IMG/VR virus record: IMGVR_UViG_3300042397_000191
Location: 1 to 35,534 of that record
Origin: a virus
DNA length: 35,534 nucleotides
Strand: one strand, 5' to 3'
Shown: piece by piece, positions 6,524 to 15,885 of the stretch
Layout: each line of letters begins with the position of its first letter
Numbering within the stretch: position 1 is the stretch's first letter
Program-made: the position numbers and the translations under genes
Notes under the pieces: generated by a model
What the model was told of the DNA's origin: nothing
Database searches by the model: none
The model's input: only the letters and a program-made list of their open reading frames with translations

Positions 6524-9500
6524 CACTCTTCTCCTCTGGCTTTCGCCAACGCTTGTTGCATACGATCTCGCAGGTCGTCGAGCTCTCTGTCCAGTGCCTC
6601 GTAGTCGGGGTAGCCTTTGCGGTACTCCTCACGCTTGGCCTTGGTCATTGCAGCCTTGTAGTCCTTCTTGATGTCCTTGAGCTCTTTGCTCTTGTAGAAC
6701 GCAGCCTCGTCGACGTTGAACTGGTACAGGCCAAGTCCACCCAGTGTGCGTGCCAAGAACATAGAGCTCTTTTCGACACCTGTGGGGCCCATGGCACCGT
6801 CCTTCAGCTGACCGATCTGATCCCAGAACTTGGTCGTAACAACTGGCGGTGCCATTGTGTTGTATGCAGCCTTGCCTGTATTCACCAGCTTATCCCACTC
6901 TGTGTCTGTGGGGGCGTGCATGGGCTTGCCTGTGAAGGGGTCGTATCCGTTCATGGCGGAGATAAGCGTGACCAGTGGACCACCGGGACTGGCGAAACCG
7001 GGCAACCACGACTGACCTGCAAATGGAGACTCACCCGGCGCAGGCTGGAACAGCGACAGGAACGGGAGATACTTGCCGACGTTGAGGTAGGTTGGGTTCT
7101 GGTCATCACCAACAAATGGGATGCGCATGTGCATGTATGGGCCGAGGCCAAACAGCGAACGCTCACGCAAATAGTCTGGCCCTTTCTTGCGCAGCTCATC
7201 ATCTTCTTCCCCACCCAGCGCAGCTTGCATCAGCATCACCGATGCCATCATGTTAACAATGGCCCAAGGCTTGGTAACGGCGATACGACCGAGCACTGGC
7301 ATGATCGCGTACGACCACGACACAAACGGTAGGAATGTCTGCCGAGCAGCGCGGATAGCACGAGCGTCGATGTCGTAGTCCAAGAACATTTTGCGAGAGG
7401 CCAGACCGATTTCTTCAAGTTGCTTGGCGTCGAGTTGTTTGGTGCCGTCGCGCAACTGTACGTTGCCAGCGGTTTCTAAGAACGCGGCAAAGCGGAACAC
7501 GTTGTCTTCTGCTGCGTATATCTCTACAGCGTTGTCTTTCCAACCTGTCAACTTGGCTTTGGTCTGCTCAAACGCTGCCATAGAGGTCATGCGCTTAATG
7601 TATGACTGGTCGCTGGTGGGGGTGATGGACTCAGACAGGCGGTCGTAAACGCTGCCCTTGAGCTCAGAGTTTGTGAACTGGCCAAGCACAGCACCAGAGT
7701 TAAAGAACGCTTGCATCAGTGCGCGATCAGCGTCGGTCATTGAATCAGGGTTGCGCTCGAAGTTGGCGTACATACCTGCAGCGCGTTTGAGCGTGCCGAG
7801 GCGGATGCCGTGAAGAATCAACAGCGCGACGTTTGACAATACGTTGGTGACGTGCGTGCCGGGGTTCAGGACAGTCTTGGACTGCTTGAAAAACGCCATC
7901 AGTTCGTTGAACGACTTGAAGTTAACCGCTGGCGAGCGATCGTGCATGTCGATCATGGCATTCCACACAGGGCCCGGGATGATCTTCCCAGCAAGAGCTC
8001 CGTAGGTTGTGCCTTGTGGCAGCTGCACCCATGTGCCAGTGCGCTGTGTTTGCCAGCGCAGAGACTGCGACTTGGAAGCCTCGTCAGATACCTGCAGCAC
8101 GTTGTTGAGTTCGAGCTTGCGATCGCCAAACACTTCGTTAATCTCGTCGACACTGTCAAAGGCAACGGCTTCTGCTGTAGGCTTATCACCCTCACGACCA
8201 ATAGAAGCAAGGTTGCCGAAGTACGTTGTGGCAGCATGCGCGTGAGCCAGCGCAGCCGTGGTGTTGACCAGCGCCAGTGCAAGGTCTTCGCTCTTCAGGT
8301 TTTTCAAAGCATCCCGCGTGGTAATGCTGGATGAGAATTCAAAGTTGCCTTTGTCGGTGTCGTACTTTGAGAACTTCCAGATGCGTTTGGACTTGGAGTC
8401 AACTGCTGTACCTGAAGGTGTAACGCCGGTTTTGTCATACTGCGCTTTAGAAATAAAGCCAGCGGGCAGTCCCTTTTTGCCGAGCTTGTCTTCAAACAAC
8501 TGATAGAGCAGTTGGTCTTGGTCGACAATACCCTCTGTGGTATCGAGGAACTGCTCGAACGCTTCGAGCGACTGATGCTGCTGTGTCTTCACGCCGACCA
8601 TACTGGCGATCTTGCCAGCGCTGAGCGTAGAGCCTGCGACCTGACTGATGCTGGTGGGGTTGATGATGTACTGCGTGAACGGCATGCTCTCAAAGGCACG
8701 GCGCTCTTTGGAGTTCGCAGGCAGTGTGCTGATGTACTGCTGCATCAAGCCTTTGAGGTTGTCAGCAATGGCCTTGAACCCAGAGGCGTTCTCGATGCCA
8801 GCAAACGCTTTAGTGTTGCCGTCCATGTAGTCCAAGAATGGCTCACGCAGCTCAGGACGAGCAGCGATGGTGGTTGCAATCTTCTCCATCTGCAAATGGC
8901 CAGTCTGGGCCAAGAACTTGTAGTTGTCAATCGCTGCCACAGTGACAGGAGAGTTGCTAAAGTTCGAGTTAAACTGCATGATGACGCGCTCAAGCGTCGG
9001 CACTTCCTTGCGGATGTAGTTCGCCAGCTTCGCGCCGTTCTTTGCAATGCTTGCTGTAAGCGGCAGGTCTTTGCCATTGACGCGACCAAGGCCAACGAGC
9101 TCAAACACAAGCTGTGTGGGTGTCTTGAACTTACCGGGACCGTTGGCGAATGCAGTGGCGTCAGCAAAGCCGACCTGCTGCGCAGCAGCGTCGATCGTCG
9201 GCGCGGTCGTGGGGTCGATAGACTGCACTGTAGCTTTTAGGATTTTGCCGGTGGCTTTTCCAGTCTGCTGGGTTTCAGCGGCCTGCTGAAGCAAGCGGAA
9301 GCTGCCCATGAGCACGTCGCTGGCTACTGAGTCCTTGACACCCAACATGCGGCGCACGGTAGCCAGTATCATGTTCCAGACGTCCTTGGCAGCTTGCACG
9401 AATGACGTGGGAGTACCTTTGGATGGCATAGCTTCCAACGCCTTGCGGAACTCGACCAGCGTGTTGCCATAGGAAATCAGTTCCAGCACAGCGTCCAGTT

Positions 9501-12500
9501 CGCGTTTACCTGCGACCAGATCGGCCAGCACCTTCTGCACTTCAGCGGCTTTCTCGCTGAGTTTGGCAGTGTCGTACTTTACAACTTGATTCACCGCTTT
9601 AAGCAACTGACGAACAACCGGGTCTTTTGGGTTGCTGTGCACAAACCATTGCAAGGCGGCATGCAACGCCTCATGCAACGCAACTTCTGGAGAAGCTGTA
9701 GGTGACATGGTCACCGTGTTGTTCTTTGGATTGAACTGTGACTTACCCTCGGCGAAGACAACCTTCGGTGGGTTCTTAGTGTTCTTGAAAACTTCGGACA
9801 CGGCCTTGGCAATCATGCGCTCGAACGGTGTGCCACTGCTGCGGATGTAGTTCAGCACGCCTTGGAAGCCAGTGTCGGCCTTGGTGTACTTGTTGACCGC
9901 GTAGCCGTACTTGGCAGCACGCTCCAGCGGCTGCTCGAAGCCTTGTTGCTGTTCTTCTTTTGACGTGCGGACTTCGCCGCCACGAACATCCAGAACGTCT
10001 TTGCCAGTGCGGAACGTACCACGTTTAGCAGCGGCCCAGCCTTGCGACAGGCCGAGGTCGAGCTTTTCAAGGGCTTTGATTTCTGCCGCGATTTCAGCAG
10101 CACGGGCACCCATCTCTTCGTCTATGGTGACATTGCTCTCGCGCTCGGTATCATCCTGCATCTCGCCAAGGGTTCCAAGTTCACGGTCGAGTTCCGCTTT
10201 GCGGGCAGCGATCTTGTCTTTGTTCAGGCGGATCAGAGCTTCGACGTTCTTGGCCGAGTTGCCAGCGGCTTGACCTAGCGCAGTCAATGCGGTTTGCACA
10301 TCGCGCCAAGACTTCTCGACGTTGGCAACGCTCTCACCTGCGCGGGCCTCAGCTTGTGCCTGTTCTCCTTTTTGTGGGAATTTCTTGGTGGACTTGAGCG
10401 TGGTGCGGCTCTCGGACGGCACCATGTTGCCAGCGGCGTTCAGGTACTTGCCGTAGGCTTCGCCAAAGGCGCGAGCGGCTTGCGCCAGTTTGCCACCCTG
10501 CTCGTCACGGCTCTTTTTGCCAGTCAGGAACGCATCGCGGGCTGCACCAAGAACTTTGGCTGCAAACGTGGGACGACCGCCGACGTTAATGCGTCCGCCT
10601 TGGACAGAAGCGTTAAGATTCTCAGCGGCACCACCTAGAATTGGGCGGAGACCCAGCTCGTCAATAGTTTTCTGCGCACTCGCATCATCTTCTTCTACGA
10701 CTTGGGCTGCAGGGGCTGCTGGTGCTTTCGCTCGCTGCGTTTCTGCTTTGACGGCTTGAGGGGCTTGAGTGCCACTGGGTTCTCCGGTAGTTGCGGTAGA
10801 AGAAACACCCGCTGCAGGTTGTGCAGCGGGCAAAGCGGCGGCAACTGCAGTTGGAGCGCCGACAGGAGTAACGGGGGTGCCGCTGCGTTGAGCTGCGCGG
10901 TCGATTGTGCGCTGGACTACGGCGGAAATACTTGCGCGTTCTGCGTCAGTCTCAGCAATACCGAAGATGGCGTTGGCCTGCTTAACGATACGGTTCTCGT
11001 CGGCAGTCAGGGTGACACCAGCAGGGACTGTGGGCAATGCCGACCGAGAGATGTCAGGACCAGCAAGAGCAGCTTGTTGCGCAGGCGTCAGTTCACCCGA
11101 CACTGGGCGTGGTACATCTGGACCAGCAAGAGCGGCCTGTTGAGCAGGCGTCAGTTCACCCGACACTGGGCGTGGAATATCAGGGCCAGCGAGAGCGGCC
11201 TGTTGGCCGGGGGTCAACTCACCCGACACTGGACTCGGCGCAGTCTGTGGGCCACGAAGTGCCTGTTGTTGCAGCGGTGTAAGCGCGGCTGCGCCACCTG
11301 TGATTGGCTGCGGAACATTGGTGGGCCCTTCAAGCGCAGCTTGCCGCATTGGGGTCATGCCCGGTATCTGTGGGCCGAGCAGAGCTTCACGCTGCATGGG
11401 TGTTAGGCCAGCTGCGCCACCTGTGACCGGGCGCGGTGCGTTAGGGCCAGCCAATGCCAAACGCTGCATGTCTGTGAGTTCACCAGTGACTGGGCGTCCA
11501 GCAGACTGTGCCAAATCAATCTCGGATACTGGTGTAAATGCTTCGTCGCCCAGTGGTGCTGGGCGACGACTCTGAATGTCTTGCAAGCGCTGGGCAGCTT
11601 GCTGGGGAGTCATCAAGACGTTGCTGCCACCAGTCAGGTCGGTTTCGCCTTCTGCGCCTGTGGAGGGCTGGTCTGAGGTGATGGTGCCGTCTGGCTGGAT
11701 GGTGACTGTGGGCTCTGCTGGGCGCGTACCGGCGAGCGTAGACAAGCCAGCACGCACAGTGCCGCCGCCCAAGAAGCCCTTAGCACCTGCAACACCGTAC
11801 TCGTTCAAGGCCTCTGGGCTTGTCAGATCAGCAGTCTGTCCGGTAACACCGTAGCGCTCCAGACCAGTCTGCGGCAACTCAGTAATGGCTTCTTCCAAAC
11901 CACCACGGACAAACTGTTTAGCAGCGTTCTTTGTAAAGCCTGTGCCAGCTGCACGGGCGAGGAACTCGGTGCCTTCGCCAGCCACACGCAGGGCTACACG
12001 TTCAGCACCACCGAAACGTTCCAGCAGCGCCGCAGGGATGGTAACTGCCAGTGCGCGACCACGCTCGTCAATGCCTTGTTCACGCTGTCCCGTGCGAACG
12101 CCACCGTATGTCTGCACTGCAGTAGGGAGGAGGCCACCGACAAAGCCACCAACAGCAGCGCCAATAGGGCCAGCGACGAGGCCACCGCCAATAGCACCCA
12201 GTGCACGACCACCCAAGGCCAAGCCCACTTGCGGGGCTACTTCGCCGACAGCTTCTCGTGCAGTTGTAAAGGGGCGGGACAGAACATCGTCAAACGTCTG
12301 AATCTCGCTGGGGTTACGTCGTACAACGTCAGCACCATACTGCTCGACTGCACCGCCTACGCCTTCAGCACCAAGGTCACGCAGCGTAGAACCAGCACCA
12401 GACACGAATTGCCCAGACGCACGCCGTATATCAGACATGAGTCCGGGGGCGTTGGGGCGCTCTGTGGGCTCTGGCGTAGCTGGCGCATAGTACGACAAAG

Positions 12501-12603
12501 GCTTGAGGCGGCTGTATCTTGTAGGGTCAAACTTGTTCTCGGTGGGTTCACCACTGCTAGTACCTGCACTACCCTTGCCGTAGTAACCGTCGAGAATGCC
12601 CAT
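6523..12603 (-). CDS. Giant ejection-type internal virion protein with zincin-like motif (2026 aa)
   Basis: By size and position, after two smaller ejection-type proteins, this is the large internal protein expected to enter the host with the DNA (compare T7 gp16). Residues about 123-160 are Gly-rich and hydrophobic and could insert in a membrane. About 375-520 hold tandem 20-22-residue repeats. Residues 640-690 are an Ala/Pro linker. HEALH at 977-981 with ELISYG at 1041-1046 looks like a zinc metallopeptidase site (two His plus a distal Glu). The region about 1755-1800 is again hydrophobic (PFVSWSYAIMPVLGRIAV), and the C-terminus is charged and helical. The architecture recalls large polyvalent phage and plasmid proteins. 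Start: ATG with AAGGA about 8 bases upstream. No transglycosylase or RNA polymerase motif was recognised. Confidence 0.8.
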   Translation of the reverse strand: MGILDGYYGKGSAGTSSGEPTENKFDPTRYSRLKPLSYYAPATPEPTERPNAPGLMSDIRRASGQFVSGAGSTLRDLGAEGVGGAVEQYGADVVRRNPSEIQTFDDVLSRPFTTAREAVGEVAPQVGLALGGRALGAIGGGLVAGPIGAAVGGFVGGLLPTAVQTYGGVRTGQREQGIDERGRALAVTIPAALLERFGGAERVALRVAGEGTEFLARAAGTGFTKNAAKQFVRGGLEEAITELPQTGLERYGVTGQTADLTSPEALNEYGVAGAKGFLGGGTVRAGLSTLAGTRPAEPTVTIQPDGTITSDQPSTGAEGETDLTGGSNVLMTPQQAAQRLQDIQSRRPAPLGDEAFTPVSEIDLAQSAGRPVTGELTDMQRLALAGPNAPRPVTGGAAGLTPMQREALLGPQIPGMTPMRQAALEGPTNVPQPITGGAAALTPLQQQALRGPQTAPSPVSGELTPGQQAALAGPDIPRPVSGELTPAQQAALAGPDVPRPVSGELTPAQQAALAGPDISRSALPTVPAGVTLTADENRIVKQANAIFGIAETDAERASISAVVQRTIDRAAQRSGTPVTPVGAPTAVAAALPAAQPAAGVSSTATTGEPSGTQAPQAVKAETQRAKAPAAPAAQVVEEDDASAQKTIDELGLRPILGGAAENLNASVQGGRINVGGRPTFAAKVLGAARDAFLTGKKSRDEQGGKLAQAARAFGEAYGKYLNAAGNMVPSESRTTLKSTKKFPQKGEQAQAEARAGESVANVEKSWRDVQTALTALGQAAGNSAKNVEALIRLNKDKIAARKAELDRELGTLGEMQDDTERESNVTIDEEMGARAAEIAAEIKALEKLDLGLSQGWAAAKRGTFRTGKDVLDVRGGEVRTSKEEQQQGFEQPLERAAKYGYAVNKYTKADTGFQGVLNYIRSSGTPFERMIAKAVSEVFKNTKNPPKVVFAEGKSQFNPKNNTVTMSPTASPEVALHEALHAALQWFVHSNPKDPVVRQLLKAVNQVVKYDTAKLSEKAAEVQKVLADLVAGKRELDAVLELISYGNTLVEFRKALEAMPSKGTPTSFVQAAKDVWNMILATVRRMLGVKDSVASDVLMGSFRLLQQAAETQQTGKATGKILKATVQSIDPTTAPTIDAAAQQVGFADATAFANGPGKFKTPTQLVFELVGLGRVNGKDLPLTASIAKNGAKLANYIRKEVPTLERVIMQFNSNFSNSPVTVAAIDNYKFLAQTGHLQMEKIATTIAARPELREPFLDYMDGNTKAFAGIENASGFKAIADNLKGLMQQYISTLPANSKERRAFESMPFTQYIINPTSISQVAGSTLSAGKIASMVGVKTQQHQSLEAFEQFLDTTEGIVDQDQLLYQLFEDKLGKKGLPAGFISKAQYDKTGVTPSGTAVDSKSKRIWKFSKYDTDKGNFEFSSSITTRDALKNLKSEDLALALVNTTAALAHAHAATTYFGNLASIGREGDKPTAEAVAFDSVDEINEVFGDRKLELNNVLQVSDEASKSQSLRWQTQRTGTWVQLPQGTTYGALAGKIIPGPVWNAMIDMHDRSPAVNFKSFNELMAFFKQSKTVLNPGTHVTNVLSNVALLILHGIRLGTLKRAAGMYANFERNPDSMTDADRALMQAFFNSGAVLGQFTNSELKGSVYDRLSESITPTSDQSYIKRMTSMAAFEQTKAKLTGWKDNAVEIYAAEDNVFRFAAFLETAGNVQLRDGTKQLDAKQLEEIGLASRKMFLDYDIDARAIRAARQTFLPFVSWSYAIMPVLGRIAVTKPWAIVNMMASVMLMQAALGGEEDDELRKKGPDYLRERSLFGLGPYMHMRIPFVGDDQNPTYLNVGKYLPFLSLFQPAPGESPFAGQSWLPGFASPGGPLVTLISAMNGYDPFTGKPMHAPTDTEWDKLVNTGKAAYNTMAPPVVTTKFWDQIGQLKDGAMGPTGVEKSSMFLARTLGGLGLYQFNVDEAAFYKSKELKDIKKDYKAAMTKAKREEYRKGYPDYEALDRELDDLRDRMQQALAKARGEE
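11040..11495 (-). repeat. In-frame tandem repeats in the giant protein
   Basis: About eight units of 15-25 residues follow the pattern LTPxQQxALxGPxxPRPVSGE. Three neighbouring units (about 11050-11240) are nearly identical also at DNA level, with a step of about 63 bases, which suggests recent duplication. Units towards the N-terminus are more diverged (LTPMQREALLGPQIPG, LTPLQQQALRGPQ). Confidence 0.85.
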
Positions 12604-12638
12604 GATGTGTCCTTATATAGCGCCGCGTTGGCCCTAGT

Positions 12639-14480
12639 TTACCGGATGTTGCGCTCTATGGCTTGGAGTTCAATTGCTTGGTCTCTAGGTAATTGCGTGC
12701 GTACGCTATTGTATTTGCGACTTAACTCTACAGGGGTAAGCGCCTTTGCGTCAGATGCGAACTCCGTAGCCAGTATGCGTTGTGCTTGTGATGCAAGACG
12801 CGCACTCTCGGCCTGTGTAGCTACAACCTGCTCTCGTGCTTCTAGCGCTTTGGCTGCACGACTACCTGCTGGTGGAACATACGGCACTGGCTGTGCACCA
12901 TTTGTAAGGCCTCTGGTCGGCTGTGACTGCGTGGCCGAAGGCGCAGCAGCAGCACTTGCGGGCATCTTCACTCCGGCCTCAACAAACAAGGGAGCCAATG
13001 CTGCGTCTGTGTAGCCAAGTTCAGTCTTGAGGTACGTGACAAGCTGTGGCAGGTTACCTTTTTTGGCTTCGTCCTTGATGCCGCTTACGATTTCAGTCTG
13101 GTCACGGGAGGCCTGTTTGGTCTTGCCAAAATCTGCAAACACTTTATCGACTCGCGCAAGGCCTTCTTCTGCTTTTAGCGTACCTTCCTTGACAGCGGAC
13201 GTAATTACATCCAGTTGTGCCTTGAGCCGTGGGGAGTCAGCTTTGTCTAACCCGCCCAGCGACTCAATCATGGCGGGGGTTACGTTGACCCCCAGACGTT
13301 TGAGGCCCGCCACATTTTTTTCGAGCGGGCTAGTTTTGTCCTGCTCAGCTTGACGCTTTTCAGTACGTTCTTGCAGGTTAAACCGTTTCAAGTCCAGATT
13401 GTTCTTAAATTCGTTCTGGCTATAGTTGTACAACGCCATAGGGTCTTTGAACGAGTTCAGCGCAGCGAGCAACTCGTTTGCGCCACCCTTAATTACCTTG
13501 TCAGGCATGGGTTCACCATCGTCTCGCACACGAGAAACTGTAATGGCACCTGTCTTGGGGTCAGTCTTCATGCCCGTTACTTTTGCGCCGTCTAACACGT
13601 ATCGGTCATAAAACGCTACAGCAGGAGTAAGGTCGCCCGCAGCGATGGCAGCTGCCACAGCGCCCAGTTGAGAGTTACGTTGCGTCTCATCGAGCTTGAT
13701 CTGGTTGACCGCAAAGCCTTGGTAATCCTTCAGAGACTCTGTAGCTTCTTTGGCAAGACCGGCTTTTTGCAAAGCTGTTGCGCGGTACTGCAGCGCCGCG
13801 ATGTTGTCATCCATCGTAGGTTGGCGAGGCTCATTAGTAGCTGGGTCAATAAGCCTGTTAGCCTGCCACTTACCAACTTCAGTGTCGACATCCTCAAGTT
13901 TCTTTGTCCGCACTTGGTTGCGGTTCATCTCAGTAATTTGGCCTTCTGTCAAAAGACCTTGCCGCTGCATTTGTGCTTCTTGCTCAGGGCGAATGCGGGC
14001 TTGATACGCCTGCTCGTCCATCTCACGGCGCATACGCATTGCAGCCACAGGGTCACGCTCGGCGATCACATTGGCAGCGGCAGCATAACGAGCGGTATCA
14101 ATTTCCTGCTGCGTTGGCATGCGGCTAAAAGTCTGACCGCCAAGGCCATACTGGGTGCCTCCAACGCTCTGGCCTACATAGGGCATCTGAGGAGCGACTG
14201 AAGCATCTAAGGGTCTTTCCGCAGGGTTGCTCGAAAAAAGACCTGTACGGTTTTGTACCGAGTCCACTGTGGCAAAATCTCTTGCGTCTTGGTCGGCAAT
14301 TGATTGTGTGTAAGCCTGTGCGCGACCTAGCTCATCTTGGGTAGCTGGACGAGGCGCAATCTCTTGGGGTGTGAGCCCCATGGCTTCGCGCAGACGTTTG
14401 CGTTCCTGATCTTCCTCGCGCATCTTGAGACCGCGCTCGACGGCGGAAGCACCTACTTGAAAGCCTGCTGCGAATCCCAT
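12639..14480 (-). CDS. Putative internal virion (ejection) protein (613 aa)
   Basis: A long, mostly helical protein with many Gln, Glu, Arg and Ala. The short N-terminus (MGFAAGFQVGASAVERG) is followed by charged helical stretches. Residues about 505-540 are an Ala/Pro/Ser linker, and the last 70 residues are again helical. No enzymatic motif was seen. It sits between a 316-aa and a 2026-aa protein, the arrangement of the three ejection proteins of T7-like podoviruses (gp14, gp15, gp16), so the middle role is inferred. A strong GGAGG site lies 9 bases before the ATG, and the upstream stop is 2 bases away. Confidence 0.65.
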   Translation of the reverse strand: MGFAAGFQVGASAVERGLKMREEDQERKRLREAMGLTPQEIAPRPATQDELGRAQAYTQSIADQDARDFATVDSVQNRTGLFSSNPAERPLDASVAPQMPYVGQSVGGTQYGLGGQTFSRMPTQQEIDTARYAAAANVIAERDPVAAMRMRREMDEQAYQARIRPEQEAQMQRQGLLTEGQITEMNRNQVRTKKLEDVDTEVGKWQANRLIDPATNEPRQPTMDDNIAALQYRATALQKAGLAKEATESLKDYQGFAVNQIKLDETQRNSQLGAVAAAIAAGDLTPAVAFYDRYVLDGAKVTGMKTDPKTGAITVSRVRDDGEPMPDKVIKGGANELLAALNSFKDPMALYNYSQNEFKNNLDLKRFNLQERTEKRQAEQDKTSPLEKNVAGLKRLGVNVTPAMIESLGGLDKADSPRLKAQLDVITSAVKEGTLKAEEGLARVDKVFADFGKTKQASRDQTEIVSGIKDEAKKGNLPQLVTYLKTELGYTDAALAPLFVEAGVKMPASAAAAPSATQSQPTRGLTNGAQPVPYVPPAGSRAAKALEAREQVVATQAESARLASQAQRILATEFASDAKALTPVELSRKYNSVRTQLPRDQAIELQAIERNIR

Positions 14481-14482
14481 GA

Positions 14483-15433
14483 TTAAACCTCCACCATTTC
14501 GATGCCGAGACCGGCGTAGTTGACTGCCTTGTAGCCGTCTGGCATGTCAAAGACCATGTCAGGGAATTTCTGCTCGACGTCGTCTGCCATGACACCCAAG
14601 AAACGGCGACCTGAACCGTTGATGTACTCGAACTCATACAGTGGCAGCATTGTGCGCTCATCACGACCAACCAGCTCAATGTTTTCCTTGAGGCGGCGGT
14701 CAGAGAACTTGAGTGCGGCTGTTGTACCAGCGCCCACCAAAGCACCGGTGACTTCAGCTTCGGCTGCTTGGCCAGCGTTAAATTGGCTTACTTGGTTGCT
14801 AAGAATACCGCCGTACGTCTGGCCAGCCTGACCCATACCCTGCATGTACTGACCGCCCGGAGCCATTGAGGTGTTGAGGCCCGCAGACCCTGCGCTAGTA
14901 GCGCCTCCATAAGCAGCATTTGCGGCACCAGCAAGACCACGGCCAAGGCCTGTAACTTCGAGGCGACGTGCATAGCCCATCTGCTCAGCTTGGCTTCGCG
15001 CACTGGTTTGGGCACCAGCACTAGCAGAAGCCAGTCGCAGTGCGTTGGCGTTCATGTTTGAAATGGCAGCGCCCGAGTTGGGGTTGATACCACGGCGAGC
15101 CATCTCACGATTGCTTTGGCCCTGAGCACCTTGGAACGCTTGCTGCACATCAGCGGCTGCTCTTTGTGCCATCTGCGACCGGTAAGCCTCAGTATTAAAA
15201 TTCTCCGCGTCCCTGACCAGCCCCTGCTCAAGCGGTCGGAACGTATTTACGTTGTAGTCGTAGTATTCCTTTGCCTGCTGCATTTGCTGTTGTTGCGCTG
15301 CTATCTGTTGATTAGCAATACCTTGCGCCAAAGGCTTCATTTCAGCGTACTGCATCTTGGCAAAGTCGAGCTGTTCCCGGCCAAGCTGCTGCATTGGCCC
15401 GTAGTCGGGTGCTGGTTGCGATTTACCGCCCAT
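14483..15433 (-). CDS. Ejection-position virion protein with C-terminal S74-like chaperone domain (316 aa)
   Basis: Residues 1-110 are Gln/Ala-rich and helical (GIANQQIAAQQQQMQQAKEY). Residues 115-235 are Ala/Gly/Ser-rich with low-complexity stretches. The C-terminal 73 residues look like a peptidase S74 intramolecular chaperone: SDRRLKENIELVG with S244 and K249 in the S-x4-K spacing of the catalytic dyad, then FLGVMADDVEQKFPDMV and a YKAVNYAGL end. S74 domains normally guide trimer folding of tail spikes and fibres and may cut themselves off. Here the domain sits on a protein placed like a small ejection protein. A GGAGTAAATC site precedes the ATG. Automated annotation might call it a tail fibre protein; its place and low-complexity body argue against a normal fibre. 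Confidence 0.75.
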   Translation of the reverse strand: MGGKSQPAPDYGPMQQLGREQLDFAKMQYAEMKPLAQGIANQQIAAQQQQMQQAKEYYDYNVNTFRPLEQGLVRDAENFNTEAYRSQMAQRAAADVQQAFQGAQGQSNREMARRGINPNSGAAISNMNANALRLASASAGAQTSARSQAEQMGYARRLEVTGLGRGLAGAANAAYGGATSAGSAGLNTSMAPGGQYMQGMGQAGQTYGGILSNQVSQFNAGQAAEAEVTGALVGAGTTAALKFSDRRLKENIELVGRDERTMLPLYEFEYINGSGRRFLGVMADDVEQKFPDMVFDMPDGYKAVNYAGLGIEMVEV

Positions 15434-15436
15434 GAT

Positions 15437-15853
15437 TTACTCCTTGCGCAGCCACCGACAGGTGTCAGGCCGCATTACCAAAATGTGCATGTCGGCACCG
15501 GGGGCACCGTCTTTCATGACGAACTCTTCCTCGAACCCGAGGTGCTTGTCGAATGCCAGTATTTTAGGCTCATTTGACGGAACCATGCCAGTCAATCTTT
15601 TCAGGCCACAGTGGTTGAACGCATAATCGCACACCGCTTGGAACAGCGGAACGATCTGTTTGGTCTGCCGAGCGATGGCAATGTGACATGTAGCGTTAGC
15701 CCCATTGTAGTTGTTGACGACCACACCGGCCAGAACTTCGTCACCACTCACCACCCCGATAGCGTAGAAGCTGCCCCAGTCAGCGTTCTGGTTAACCTGC
15801 GCGGCAACCCATGCACCGATGCGTTCTTTCTGGTCATAGACTAGGTGAGGCAT
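15437..15853 (-). CDS. GNAT-family N-acetyltransferase (138 aa)
   Basis: A small acetyl-CoA-dependent acetyltransferase fold. It has the GNAT order of beta strands: WGSFYAIGVVSGDEVLAGVV, then NGANATCHIAIARQTK, a helix (PLFQAVCDYAFNHCGLKRL), a VPSNEPKILAFDKHLGFEEE segment typical of the GNAT C-terminal half (N...A...YxKxGF), and a final strand. Similar genes stand among podovirus virion genes; the substrate is unknown and could be a virion or host protein. The start is uncertain: ATG 15853 was chosen, but GTG 15871 (18 bases earlier) is also possible and neither has a good ribosome site. Confidence 0.75.
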   Translation of the reverse strand: MPHLVYDQKERIGAWVAAQVNQNADWGSFYAIGVVSGDEVLAGVVVNNYNGANATCHIAIARQTKQIVPLFQAVCDYAFNHCGLKRLTGMVPSNEPKILAFDKHLGFEEEFVMKDGAPGADMHILVMRPDTCRWLRKE

Positions 15854-15885
15854 GGGTGAATTATGGCTCACTGGGGTGGAGTTGG

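Noticed and set aside
6499-7332. Open frame of 277 codons on the + strand
   Set aside because: Antisense to the 3' end of the giant protein gene; no recognisable motif, and the start lies inside the 84-aa gene.
8512-9240. Open frame of 242 codons on the + strand
   Set aside because: Antisense to the giant protein; no ribosome site in context and no family resemblance.
12076-13014. Open frame of 312 codons on the + strand
   Set aside because: It lies opposite the end of one large - strand gene and the start of another, crosses their boundary, and its translation shows no domain or normal composition.
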